From contig NZ_CP018786.1 of NCBI RefSeq assembly GCF_002025665.1, positions 3,286,001-3,350,000 of the forward strand: a DNA stretch of 64,000 nt. Direction: 5' to 3'. This DNA is from Chryseobacterium indologenes (lineage in GTDB: Bacteria > Bacteroidota > Bacteroidia > Flavobacteriales > Weeksellaceae). Positions 26,460 through 36,500 of this stretch are shown one piece after another (the stretch's first letter is position 1; each line of letters starts with the position of its first letter). The notes beneath the pieces were generated by a model. The model did no database searches. It was not told the origin of the DNA and saw only the letters and a program-made list of their open reading frames with translations. The translations under genes and the position numbers were made by a program.

Positions 26460-27671
26460 ATGGAAAAAAGACTGAAGCAAGAACACTTAAAACTTCTAAC
26501 ATTAGAAAGTCAGGGATTAACACAGGATACTCCATTCGGGATTGGAAAAGCTGCAGCTCTGAATGCTTTGGAACATCTCGGATATATTCAGATTGATACA
26601 TTATCTATGGTGGAGCGGGCCCATCATCACACACTTTGGACAAGAATTCCCGATTTTCAGGCAAATGATCTGGAAGAATTGGTGGAACAACGTCAAGTAT
26701 TTGAGTATTGGTTTCATGCTGCGTCCTATCTTCCTATGAAAGATTTCCGGTATGTTTTGCCTCAAATGCTGATGATTAAAAGAGGGGAATCCCGTTATTA
26801 TAATGCTGATCCCAAAGTGATGGAATATGTGACAGACACCATCCGCAATGAAGGACCTAAAAGAGCAAGAGATTTTGAGAATGAAAGCCATAAAACAGGA
26901 AGCTGGTGGAATTGGAAACCTGCCAAACTAGCTCTTGAAAGACTTTTCATGCAGGGAGACCTGATGATCAGCGGACGTTCCGGAATGCAGAAAACATATG
27001 ATCTGGCTGAAAGAGTTTTGCCATCTTCTACGAATACTACAGAACCTACTCCATTTGAGTTTGCAGAATATCTGGTAAGAACCAATCTGAGAGCGTATGG
27101 ATTTACAACATTAAAACAAATCACTCACCTCAGGAAGGGAAATGATGTAAAGACGAATGTCAATAAGGTTTTACAGATGATGCTTGAAGAAGGTACAATC
27201 TCAAAAGTGGCTATTGAAGGAGGACCTTCTGCTTTTGTACAAAATGAAATACTGGAAAGAACTTTTGATCAGGCTAGTTCCAGTGTATGGCTGCTTTCTC
27301 CGTTTGATAATTCCATTATTCATCGAGAGCGGATCAAACAGATTTTTGATTTTGATTTTCGTCTGGAATGCTATACTCCAAAGGAAAAAAGACAATATGG
27401 TTATTTCTGCCTGCCTATTCTGTTTGGAGATCAGTTTATCGGAAGGGTTGACTGTAAAGCCCACAGAAAAGAAAAAAAACTGGAACTGATTCATTTACAT
27501 ATTGAAAACACTACTATTGACCTTAATTTATGGCTTAAGCCTTTCGTAGAAACCATAAAACGTTTTGTCATTTTCAATGGTTGTGAATCTTTGGTTCTGA
27601 CTCAAGTAAGTCCATCAAAGCTGAGCACTCCCATGAAAAAAGAATTGTCCAGATTAAAGTTTAAAAAGTAA
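26460..27671 (+). CDS. YcaQ-like winged-helix DNA glycosylase
   Basis: This 403-residue protein is of the YcaQ/AlkX winged-helix family (HTH_42). E. coli YcaQ unhooks interstrand crosslinks from nitrogen mustards; its active-site QxD motif corresponds to QIDT here (about residues 38-41, in HLGYIQIDTLSMVERAHHHT). Other family blocks are seen: FEYWFHAASYLPM, WWNWKPAKLALERLF and PFDNSIIHRER. No membrane segment. It is transcribed alone, ended by a perfect palindromic terminator. Confidence 0.85.
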   Translation: MEKRLKQEHLKLLTLESQGLTQDTPFGIGKAAALNALEHLGYIQIDTLSMVERAHHHTLWTRIPDFQANDLEELVEQRQVFEYWFHAASYLPMKDFRYVLPQMLMIKRGESRYYNADPKVMEYVTDTIRNEGPKRARDFENESHKTGSWWNWKPAKLALERLFMQGDLMISGRSGMQKTYDLAERVLPSSTNTTEPTPFEFAEYLVRTNLRAYGFTTLKQITHLRKGNDVKTNVNKVLQMMLEEGTISKVAIEGGPSAFVQNEILERTFDQASSSVWLLSPFDNSIIHRERIKQIFDFDFRLECYTPKEKRQYGYFCLPILFGDQFIGRVDCKAHRKEKKLELIHLHIENTTIDLNLWLKPFVETIKRFVIFNGCESLVLTQVSPSKLSTPMKKELSRLKFKK

Positions 27672-27705
27672 TAGCTATTTATCTGAATGTTTCTATTAAA
27701 AGACA

Positions 27706-27735
27706 AATCGCATTATTGAGCTCAATAATGCGATT
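27706..27735. terminator. Bidirectional terminator
   Basis: A perfect 30-bp palindrome, half AATCGCATTATTGAG, followed by TTTTATTTTT on the plus strand; it serves the convergent genes ending at 27671 and 27760. Confidence 0.9.
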
Positions 27736-27759
27736 TTATTTTTATTAGGATGATTCCGA

Positions 27760-29268
27760 TTAGTTTAATTTCTGATTTGTTTTCTGAACAAAATCATCCC
27801 ATTGCTGGTTCAGGTAAGTGAGTGCTTTCTTTTTCTCACCATTATTCATAGAAGAATAATTAATGGAATTGAAAACCAGTTTTTTCAATGCTTTCACATC
27901 CAGTTCCCAATACACTTGTGTAACCCAGAAATCATAACTCAGACCTGTGTATCCGTACACAGACGGATCATCACTGCTGATAGAACATTGTACTCCGTTG
28001 CTCAATAAAACCCTTGCAGGATGGTTTCTTAAATCACTTACATATCCTAAAACCTGATTACTGATCGGGCTTACTTCCACCAGTTTATTTTGTTTTTTGA
28101 TCTGTTCCATCGTTTTTGGAAAATAGATAAGGTTCAGTCCGTGGCCAATTCTTTTATTGTTCAGCAGCGCTACATCCAGAATATTTTTATTCAGGATAGA
28201 ATTGCTTTCTCCGGCATGAAGGAAAAGAGGCAGTTCCACTCCGTACTTTTTATGAAGTCCGCTCATTTTGGCCCAGCTTTTCTCAAAAAAACTGATATTA
28301 TGCCCGGCAGCTTCATCTGCCACAAGATCAAAACCTGAGATCATATCAGGAAATTCTTTCTTCATTTCAAATGCCGTTTCCAGCTGCTTTTCAATACTTT
28401 CATTATCTAAGAATTTAAAGCTTGAATAGATCAGTTTCAGGGTGAACTGCGGATCTGATTTCTGTACTTCTTTAAGAATATCCTGCAAATCTGTAATGGA
28501 AGTTTTCAAAGGATATTTTCCATGTTGAAAATCATAAAGTTCATCAAAGATATATCTGATTTCTACGTGTTGTACTTTATCTTTAATCAAATCCTGAAAT
28601 CCTTTCAGATAATATGCTTTAAAGAAAGGACGATACGGAAGCAATAAACTGATGCGTTTAAAACGTTTTTCAAATTCAATCCAATAATCTGTGTAAGAGC
28701 AAAGGTTATCACGTTTCAGCGTAAGAAGATCCTGCAGTTCTTTTTCAAAACCAGGGTTTGAAGTGAGTTTTTTATCAAGGTTTACAAATCCGTTCGGAAC
28801 TTTTCCTTTTTCAAAAAAAGCCAGCTGCCCAAAAATGTACTGATCATTATCTTTCTGATCAAAAACATAGCATTCCTGGTATTTTCTGGCAGCCGAAATA
28901 ATCCATTTTACATCTGTAATTCCACCGCTGTGGGTATGCAGTAAACCTCCTTTTGGCATGGTCTGAAGAATTTCAAACAGTTTGCTACTTTCTATAATTG
29001 GTTTTAATTCATTAAAAGAACTGTTATATAAAGGTGTCTTCTTCGTTTCTGTATCACTGATAAACTCTTTACGGATCTGGAAGAGTTTTTTATCTAAAGC
29101 GAGTTCTGCATCGGACAATTTTATATCAGCATCAAATGCCATTGCTGCATTTTCTTTCTCTGATAACGCCAGGTTTTGTTGGTATACAGTTTTTTCAGTC
29201 ACTTTACCTTGCCCCCAAAATAAGGGTGCTCCAAAAAGTAATATATAAATAAGGTATTTTTTCATCAT
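27760..29268 (-). CDS. Secreted adenosine deaminase-like protein
   Basis: This 502-residue protein has a signal peptide (MMKKYLIYILLFGAPLFWGQ). The ADA metal site is visible: HTH at 111-113 (GGLLHTHSGG), the histidine and glutamate of LFLHAGES, GHGLNLI, and the aspartates of CSISSDDPSVYG. The catalytic glutamate lies in the HAGES block. About 100 residues precede the catalytic domain, as in the extracellular ADGF/CECR1 type. It would deaminate adenosine outside the cytoplasm. It is transcribed alone; a short palindrome lies just upstream. Confidence 0.9.
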   Translation of the reverse strand: MMKKYLIYILLFGAPLFWGQGKVTEKTVYQQNLALSEKENAAMAFDADIKLSDAELALDKKLFQIRKEFISDTETKKTPLYNSSFNELKPIIESSKLFEILQTMPKGGLLHTHSGGITDVKWIISAARKYQECYVFDQKDNDQYIFGQLAFFEKGKVPNGFVNLDKKLTSNPGFEKELQDLLTLKRDNLCSYTDYWIEFEKRFKRISLLLPYRPFFKAYYLKGFQDLIKDKVQHVEIRYIFDELYDFQHGKYPLKTSITDLQDILKEVQKSDPQFTLKLIYSSFKFLDNESIEKQLETAFEMKKEFPDMISGFDLVADEAAGHNISFFEKSWAKMSGLHKKYGVELPLFLHAGESNSILNKNILDVALLNNKRIGHGLNLIYFPKTMEQIKKQNKLVEVSPISNQVLGYVSDLRNHPARVLLSNGVQCSISSDDPSVYGYTGLSYDFWVTQVYWELDVKALKKLVFNSINYSSMNNGEKKKALTYLNQQWDDFVQKTNQKLN

Positions 29269-29292
29269 AATAAATATTGGAGGGGTTGTACT

Positions 29293-29313
29293 ATCAGTTA
29301 TGTTTTAACTGAT
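29293..29313. promoter_or_regulatory. Palindrome upstream of the adenosine deaminase gene
   Basis: ATCAGTTA / TAACTGAT with a 5-bp centre lies 25-45 bp before the start codon; a possible operator or 5'-UTR hairpin. Confidence 0.45.
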
Positions 29314-29525
29314 AAAATAAAAGTAGCTTGTTATAGCAAAAATTGTGCAAAATAAAGCTAATTCAAAAATAAGATTAATTTTATTAATATCCTTCAAGTA
29401 ATTATTATGCTTTAATTGTTTTCTGATCGGCCTCATTTACAGGTTCTGAAGTAGGTAAATTATGACAGAACATTTTTAAGGACAACATTTAATAATGAGA
29501 AAAAAAGACAACATTTTCGAATTCT

Positions 29526-30446
29526 TTACTGAAAAGAAGTTCTGAACTTCAATGGAGAAAGACGGGTTTTATTTTTAAACAATTTGGTAAAAGATTGTGG
29601 ATGTTCAAAACCCAGTTCATAGGCAATCTCACTTACTGATAAATCTGTGGTAGAAAGTTTTTCTTTCGCTTTTTCAATCAGTTTATCATGAATAAACTGC
29701 TGGGTACTCTGGCCAGTAAGCGTTCTTAACATACGACTTAAATAATTGGGAGAAATTCCAAGATGATCTGCAACAAACTGTACGGTAGGTAATCTTTTTG
29801 ATACAAGATCATTATCATTGAAATAATCATCCAGCATAACTTCTAAACGATTCAGAATGGTATGGTTGGTTGTTTTTCTGGTGATAAACTGCCTTTCGTA
29901 GAATCTTTCGGAATAATTGAGTAAGGTTTCAATATGGGAAATGATAATATTCTGGCTGAATTTATCAATCACCGAATGGTATTCCTGCTGAATGTTTTCT
30001 ATAATTCCATTGATGGTAATTTCTTCTTTTTTTGAAAGGAATAAAGCTTCGTTCACTGAATAATCAAAAAAATCATACTGCTTTATGATCTTCGCCAGTG
30101 AAGTATGCCATAGAAAATCTGGGTGAATCAACAGCATCCAGCCAGATTGGTTTTCCTGCATATTAAGATCTGCTTCTATTCTGAAAATCTGGTTTGGGGA
30201 AATAAAAAACAGCGTTCCTTCATCAAAATCATATTCCTGCTGGCCGTACTTCAGCTTTCCATTCATTCCTATTTTTAAAGAAATCTGGTAAAAATCCAGC
30301 ATCCAGTTGAACTCACCGATGTCAGCAGGCCGCTTTACCTCTTTATAATCAATCACACTGATCAAAGGATGTTCAGGAGGAGGCAATCCTCTTGAACGGT
30401 GAAATTCTGTGATGGTTTTTATTCTTTTTATTGCCCGTCTTTCCAT
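29526..30446 (-). CDS. AraC family transcriptional regulator
   Basis: This 306-residue protein has an N-terminal cupin-type sensor (about 40-160, QQEYDFDEGTLFFISPNQIF) and a C-terminal AraC helix-turn-helix (about 205-300) with SVSEIAYELGFEHPQSFTKL and KTRLSPLKFR. The NmrA-like gene ends 336 bp upstream on the same strand, with repeats in between, so regulation of it is possible but not indicated by spacing. Confidence 0.87.
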   Translation of the reverse strand: MERRAIKRIKTITEFHRSRGLPPPEHPLISVIDYKEVKRPADIGEFNWMLDFYQISLKIGMNGKLKYGQQEYDFDEGTLFFISPNQIFRIEADLNMQENQSGWMLLIHPDFLWHTSLAKIIKQYDFFDYSVNEALFLSKKEEITINGIIENIQQEYHSVIDKFSQNIIISHIETLLNYSERFYERQFITRKTTNHTILNRLEVMLDDYFNDNDLVSKRLPTVQFVADHLGISPNYLSRMLRTLTGQSTQQFIHDKLIEKAKEKLSTTDLSVSEIAYELGFEHPQSFTKLFKNKTRLSPLKFRTSFQ

Positions 30447-30495
30447 ATCTATAAAATTACAAATTGTTTTTGCAGTAAACTGTTGTTGTAGAGTT

Positions 30496-30525
30496 TTTTC
30501 GCACAGATGACACAGATTTTCACAA
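30496..30525. repeat. Dispersed ACAGATTxxCACAGAT repeat
   Basis: TTTTTTCGCACAGATGACAC followed by AGATTTTCACA; same family as 20383, 30636 and 38246. Confidence 0.7.
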
Positions 30526-30635
30526 ATATTTACGTTAATACTATTATTTTCAAAACTTATTTGGACTTCTCTACGTCAAAATTTTCTCTTTATTTTAATT
30601 AAATATTTATTTCTTTTGTGACTTTTGTAGTTTAT

Positions 30636-30670
30636 TTTTCCCACAGATTGCACAGATTTTCACAGATGCT
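30636..30670. repeat. Dispersed ACAGATTxxCACAGAT repeat
   Basis: TTTTTCCCACAGATTGCACA followed by GATTTTCACAGATGC, the cleanest copy. Confidence 0.75.
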
Positions 30671-30782
30671 TGTGGTTAAAGCAGTGCGTTATTTTATTCT
30701 TAAGTGTACTTTTCAGCGTAAGAATATGCTCTTCGTCTTACTAAAATGCTTAAAAACTTTTGTGACTTTTGTGGTTCACTAT

Positions 30783-31694
30783 TTACACTTCATCATTTTG
30801 GTAGACCTCAGCAAATTCTTTTGCAAAGTCGGCCAGTTTTACTTTTCCCAAAACAGGCTGATGCTGATCATAATCTTCATACAGAATCCCGCTTCCCTGA
30901 GCAGCCTGAGTTTCTACAAAACCTCTAGCCACCTGCTCATTAAAGCCGATATCAAGCCAGTTTTTCAATAATTCCTGGTCTGAGATCACCTTCCACTGAA
31001 GATCCGGCTTGCCGATTGAATTCCCCAAGACTTTCGCAATTTCATTAGGAGAAACCTCATCACTTGCTACATATCGTACCATTCTACCATCAAATGGTTT
31101 TTCAGTTTCTTCTGCAATAACAGCCGCAATATCCAATGGAGAAACCCACGGTTCTTTCTGATCTCCTCCCCAATTGGAAATAATAAAGCCTTTGTTTTTA
31201 ATCGTATTGATGAATGAAAACATATTGAAATAAATGCCTACCGGACGAATAAATTTGATGGCAACTTCATCCGGAAGCTGCTTCAGAATCTGTTCTACAT
31301 GATGATGAAACACGATAATCCCCGTCCCTTTATCCGTGTGAGCTCCAATACTGCTGAGATGGATAATTTTCTTCACTCCCGAGCGCTCCACAGCTGTTTT
31401 GTAATGGTGGCCAATTTCGCAGATCTTTCCAATAAAATCAACATCTTTATCAAAAAAATCTCCTGCTGCTTCCATGGTTTCCATTAAATAAACAATATCT
31501 GCCCCTGTAAATACATCCGTGAGAAAATCAGAATCAAACATACTGCCTATCGCCGCTTTTGCTCCCAATGCTTCTATAGCTGACATTCTTTCTATAGTAC
31601 TGCTTATCACTGTTACCGAGTGTCCTTTCTCTACAAGCTCTTCTGTAAGAGGTTTTCCGATGTTCCCGATGGAACCTGTTAAAACAATATTCAT
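30783..31694 (-). CDS. NmrA-like NAD(P)-binding protein
   Basis: This 303-residue protein starts with a Rossmann loop LTGSIGNIGKPL, the GxxGxxG form of atypical SDRs (NmrA/TMR group). Later are AIEALGAKAAIGSMFD and IHLSSIGAHTDKGTG. The usual YxxxK is replaced by a histidine-rich segment (VFHHHVEQ), as in redox-sensor members. It may act as an NAD(P)-dependent reductase or sensor. The gene sits between two AT-rich stretches and is divergent from the small gene at 31888. Confidence 0.8.
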   Translation of the reverse strand: MNIVLTGSIGNIGKPLTEELVEKGHSVTVISSTIERMSAIEALGAKAAIGSMFDSDFLTDVFTGADIVYLMETMEAAGDFFDKDVDFIGKICEIGHHYKTAVERSGVKKIIHLSSIGAHTDKGTGIIVFHHHVEQILKQLPDEVAIKFIRPVGIYFNMFSFINTIKNKGFIISNWGGDQKEPWVSPLDIAAVIAEETEKPFDGRMVRYVASDEVSPNEIAKVLGNSIGKPDLQWKVISDQELLKNWLDIGFNEQVARGFVETQAAQGSGILYEDYDQHQPVLGKVKLADFAKEFAEVYQNDEV

Positions 31695-31848
31695 TTCTAT
31701 AATTTTTTGTTAGAACAAAATTCTGAAATACCTGTAAAGAAGACTTCACCGAATCTATCTTCTTCTTAGCCAAAAAAGGAAACTTGATGAATAGATGTAT
31801 TTTTTCGGTAAACAGAACACTTTTTAACACTTTTTTAATCTTTAATGG

Positions 31849-31879
31849 TTGTACTTATTTTGAAGTTTACCTACCTTTG
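31849..31879 (+). promoter_or_regulatory. Bacteroidota-type promoter of the gene at 31888
   Basis: TTG (31849-31851), 20 bp, then TACCTTTG (31872-31879). This is a full consensus match; the start codon lies 9 bp after the -7 box, so the transcript would be nearly leaderless. Confidence 0.65.
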
Positions 31880-31887
31880 CCTCTGGG

Positions 31888-32346
31888 ATGCGGAAAAGAT
31901 TTTATCAATATTTGTACAGTTTGTTATTTGCGTTGCTTACCGTTTTAGGATGGTACTATGGGCAAATTCAGCAGTATATTTCAACAGATATCTCTTCTGA
32001 TCTTCATTTTACCACTGATCTTCTTGTTCATCAGAAAAAAAGCTTCAAAGAATCTTTTGCCTTTCTTAAAAATCATGAAGCCAATGATGCTTACAATGTC
32101 AGCCATCCCCGTTACAACAAAATCAGAGCAAACCTTTCTGAAAATGATAATGAAAATGACGACAATGTAGAGTCATCAAGTTCTACAGAACTTATTGCTC
32201 TTTTCAAAGATGGCTTCTGGCATCTTATTTCAGGCTTTGTCACTACATTTCACAACAGACAAATTGCTGTTTCACTTTCTCAATCAGAACATTTAAAGAC
32301 CTTACATGATGATCTGTACATCCAGTACAGGGTCATCCGACTGTGA
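31888..32346 (+). CDS. Hypothetical protein upstream of the RND operon
   Basis: This 152-residue protein has an N-terminal hydrophobic helix (LYSLLFALLTVLGWYYG, residues 9-25) acting as signal or anchor, then a soluble part with an Asn/Asp/Glu/Ser-rich linker (NENDDNVESSSSTE, about 85-100). I do not recognise a family. It starts from a good consensus promoter and lies 105 bp before the RND adaptor gene on the same strand, so it may be the first gene of that operon. Codon use and hydrophobicity support a real gene. Confidence 0.6.
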   Translation: MRKRFYQYLYSLLFALLTVLGWYYGQIQQYISTDISSDLHFTTDLLVHQKKSFKESFAFLKNHEANDAYNVSHPRYNKIRANLSENDNENDDNVESSSSTELIALFKDGFWHLISGFVTTFHNRQIAVSLSQSEHLKTLHDDLYIQYRVIRL

Positions 32347-32451
32347 TTTTATAGTAATTTTTTCGAAAACCTTATATGCTTTCAAATCCTAATTTGAGAG
32401 CAGGTAACTCTATTTTTTCAATTATAAATTATTATAAAAACAAAATTTATC

Positions 32452-33537
32452 ATGGTCAAGAAAAGTCTCATGTATATCAACTTGTGCCTTATTTTCTTGT
32501 TTGTAGGCTGTCAATCTGAAAAAAAGGAAAAAACAGAAGCAGCGTCATTCAACGTTACAAGCCCGCTAATAAAAGATACTTTAGTCAACAAAGATTATGT
32601 TGCGCAAATCCGTTCTATTAATCATATTGAGCTTCGTGCCCAGGAAAAAGGATACATCCAGTCTATTTATGTAGATGAAGGGCAGTTTGTACAGAAAGGG
32701 CAACTGATGTTCAAAATCATGCCTAATCTTTACGAATCTGATGTAAACCGTGCCAAAGCGGAAACCAAATACGCAGAAATTGAATATCAGAATACAAAAA
32801 ATCTTTCTGACAAAAATATCGTTGCTCCTCAGGAAATGGCTATGGCTAAAGCAAGATATGAAAAAGCCCAGGCTGAGCTTTCTTCAATGAATACTCATTT
32901 GAGATTCACAGAAATCCGTGCTCCCTTTACCGGAATTGTAGGAAAATTACACGTAAGAAAAGGAAGCCTTGTAGATGAAGGAGAGCTTGTAACGGAGCTT
33001 TCAGACAACAGCAAAATGTGGGTATACTTCAATGTACCAGAAGCTGAATATCTTAATCAGATGGATGCGAAAAAAGATGACAATCCATTGCATGTACGTC
33101 TGAGAATGGCCAATGGCAAAGAGTTTACGCAAGATGGCATTGTACAAACCATTGAATCTGATTTTGACAATGAAACAGGAAATATCGCTTACAGAGCTAC
33201 TTTCCCGAATCCAAAAGGACTATTGAGATACGGTGAAACGGGAAATATTGTCATTACTTCACCTTATGCCAATGCGATGATGATTCCGCAGAAAGCCACT
33301 TTTGAAGAGCTGGAAAAGAAATATGTCTATGTGATTGGTAAAGACGGCAAAGTACATGCAAGAGAAATAAAAGTTGCTGCCGAATTACCTCACATTTATG
33401 TAGTGGCTTCAGGGCTTGGAAAGGATGAAAGAATTCTTCTTGAGGGGCTTAGAATGGTACAGGAAAACCAAAAGATCAGTTCAAAGTACCAAAAGCCGGA
33501 GAAAGTAATGTCGAACCTGGATCTGTACGCCGAGTAA
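32452..33537 (+). CDS. RND efflux periplasmic adaptor (membrane fusion protein)
   Basis: This 361-residue protein has a lipoprotein signal (LFVGC, C19 or nearby) and the MFP layout. The lipoyl half-motifs are RAQEKGYIQSIYVDEGQFVQ and RAPFTGIVGKLHVRKGS. A coiled hairpin (about 90-150), a beta-barrel and a membrane-proximal domain (VYVIGKDGKVHAREI) follow. It links the inner-membrane pump to the outer-membrane channel. The pump gene follows after 14 bp and the channel gene overlaps the pump by 8 bp, so the three form one operon. Confidence 0.93.
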   Translation: MVKKSLMYINLCLIFLFVGCQSEKKEKTEAASFNVTSPLIKDTLVNKDYVAQIRSINHIELRAQEKGYIQSIYVDEGQFVQKGQLMFKIMPNLYESDVNRAKAETKYAEIEYQNTKNLSDKNIVAPQEMAMAKARYEKAQAELSSMNTHLRFTEIRAPFTGIVGKLHVRKGSLVDEGELVTELSDNSKMWVYFNVPEAEYLNQMDAKKDDNPLHVRLRMANGKEFTQDGIVQTIESDFDNETGNIAYRATFPNPKGLLRYGETGNIVITSPYANAMMIPQKATFEELEKKYVYVIGKDGKVHAREIKVAAELPHIYVVASGLGKDERILLEGLRMVQENQKISSKYQKPEKVMSNLDLYAE

Positions 33538-33551
33538 CCAAAAGCAGCATT

Positions 33552-36500
33552 ATGTTTAAAAAAGTAATACACCGACCGGTTTTCGCCATTGTGATATCGG
33601 TTGTGATCCTGTTTATGGGAGGGATTGCCATGAAGCAGCTTCCTACAGAACAGTTTCCTAAAATTGCCCCTACCACAGTAGCTGTTTCTATTGCTTATCC
33701 GGGAGCGAGTGCAGATGTATTGGTAAAATCATCTTTGATTACGATTGAAAATGCCATTAATGGAGTTCAGGGAATGCGTTACATCACTACCGATGCCACC
33801 AGTGCCGGAGAAGCTACGGTAAACGTTGTCTTTGATCCCGGAACCGATCCCAATGAAGCGGTAGTTCTGGTAAAAACCAGAGTGGATCAGGTAATGCCTT
33901 TATTACCCGAACTTGTACAGAAAGAAGGAGTTGTGGTAAACCCGATTCAGCCGAGTATGCTGATGTACGTGAATCTTTACAGTACGAATAAAAGTATGGA
34001 TGAAAAATTCCTGTACAACTATTCTATGGTGAATATCATCCCGGAAATTAACCGTATTCACGGGATTGCAAAATCTCAGATTCTGGGTAGCCGAAGATAT
34101 GCCATGCGTATCTGGCTGAATCCTGACCGTATGCGTGCGTATTCTATTTCTGTAGATGAGGTGATGAAGGCTATTGGTGAGCAAAGTATCATTGGCCGTC
34201 CGGGAAGAATCGGACAGAGTTCCGGTATTGCAGCACAGTCTCTGGAATATGTATTGACTTATAAAGGACAGTACAACAAGCCGGAAGAATATGAAAACAT
34301 CATTGTCCGTTCCAATGCGGAAGGAGAAAATGTAAAGCTGAAAGATATTGCCAAAGTAGAGCTTGGAAGTGAGTTCTTTGATATTTATTCCAATCTTGAC
34401 GGACATCCTTCCGCTTCTATCGTTTTAAAACAAAACTATGGAAGTAATGCCAATGATGTGATCAGAGATGTGAAAGCGAAACTGGCAGAAATGAAAGGAA
34501 ACTTTCCTCCGGGAGTTGATTATAAAATCAGTTATGACGTATCCCAATTCCTGGATGCTTCCATTGAGCAGGTAATGCACACCTTGAGAGATGCATTTAT
34601 CCTTGTAGCCATCGTGGTTTTCATTTTCCTTGGCGACTGGCGTTCTACGTTGATTCCTATTATTGCCGTGCCGGTTTCTTTGATCGGAACTTTCTTTGTC
34701 ATTCAGTTTTTCGGATTAACCATTAATCTTGTTACCCTTTTCGCACTGGTATTGGCAATCGGTATTGTGGTTGATAACGCGATTGTAGTGATAGAAGCCG
34801 TTCACGCCAAAATGGAAGACAGTAATATTTCGCCTTACAAAGCCGTAAAAGAAGTAATGGGTGAAATTGCGGGCGCTATTATTGCCATTACAGCCGTGAT
34901 GGTAGCCGTTTTCATTCCTATTTCATTTATGACTGGTCCGGTGGGAACTTTCTACCGTCAGTTTTCTATTACCATGGCAAGTTCTATTGTGATTTCAGCG
35001 GTAGTAGCGCTTACACTGACTCCGGTCTTGGCTGCAATGTTATTGAAAAACCATCATGGAAAGCCTAAGAAAGTCAATATTTTCACCAAAGCTTTAGACT
35101 CTTTTAATAGCGGATTTGATAAAATAACAGGAAAATACGCTTCATTCCTTAGAAAAATCGTAAGCCGAAAGGTAGTCACATGGGGAATCCTGATTGCTTT
35201 CTGTGCCGGAATTGTGATGATTAATAAAGTACTTCCGGGCGGATTTATCCCAAACGAAGACCAGGGAACCATCTATGCCATTATCCAGACTCCTCCGGGT
35301 TCTACGCTGGAACAAACGAATAAAGTTTCCAGAACGTTGCAGAAAATCTGTATGGGTGTAGACGGTGTGGAATCTGTATCATCCCTGGCAGGATACGAAA
35401 TCATGACGGAAGGACGTGGATCAAATGCAGGAACCTGTCTGATCAACCTTAAAAGCTGGAATGACCGTGATCATTCTGTAAAGGAAATCATGGAAGAGCT
35501 GGAAGAAAAATCAAAAGATCTTGGAGCTACCATTGAATTCTTCGAACCACCCGCTGTACCAGGATTCGGATCTTCGGGAGGTTTCTCTATGAGACTTCTG
35601 GATCTGAACAGAACGACTGATTATCAGGAATTTGATAAAGCCAATAAAGATTTCATTGCCCAGCTTAAAAAACGTAAGGAACTTTCAGGAGTATTTACCT
35701 TCTTTGCAGCCAATTATCCTCAGTATGAACTGGTATTTGATAATAATGCAGCGATGCAGAAAGGAGTTTCTATCGGAAAAGCGATGGACAACCTCAACAT
35801 TCTGATCGGTAGTACCTATGAACAGGGCTTTATCCGTTTCGGACAGTTCTTTAAAGTATATGTACAATCGTCTCCGGAATTCAGAAGGCTTCCTACGGAT
35901 ATTATGAATCTATATGTAAAAAATGACCGTGATGAAATGGTTCCTTATTCAGCATTTATGACGATGAAAAAGACACAGGGACCTAACGAAATCACCCGTT
36001 ACAACATGTACAATTCTGCGGCAATCCGTGGACTTCCGGCTTCTGGATATACAACAGCGGATGCCATTCAGGCCATCAATGAAACGGCAGCTAAAACACT
36101 TCCTCACGGATACAAAGTAGCCTGGGAAGGATTGTCTTACGATGAGGCACAACGTGGTAATGAAGCGATCTACGTATTCCTTGTTGTTTTGGTATTTGTT
36201 TATCTGGTTCTGGCAGCTCAGTATGAAAGTTTCCTGATTCCGTTTGCCGTACTTTGTTCACTTCCGGTGGGAGTTTTCGGGTCTTTCTTATTATTAAAAG
36301 CGATGGGACTGGAAAATGATATTTATGCACAGGTAGGATTGATTATGATTATCGGATTACTGGGTAAAAATGCAGTACTTATTGTAGAATTTGCAGTGAA
36401 AAGACGTCAGGCCGGAGATTCTATTCTTGAAGCGGCTGTAGAAGGCTCCAAAGCCCGTTTCAGACCGATTCTGATGACCTCTTTTGCCTTTATTGCAGGA

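Larger units (their letters stand above)
30447..30782. other. 336-bp intergenic region made largely of repeats
   Basis: Two copies of the ACAGATTxxCACAGAT repeat (30496-30525 and 30636-30670) and two CTTTTGTGACTTTTGTxG words (near 30613 and 30758) are present; the rest is AT-rich. I see no gene. Confidence 0.65.

Noticed and set aside
33903..34406. 167-codon minus-strand frame inside the RND pump
   Set aside because: It is the antisense shadow of a highly conserved gene.
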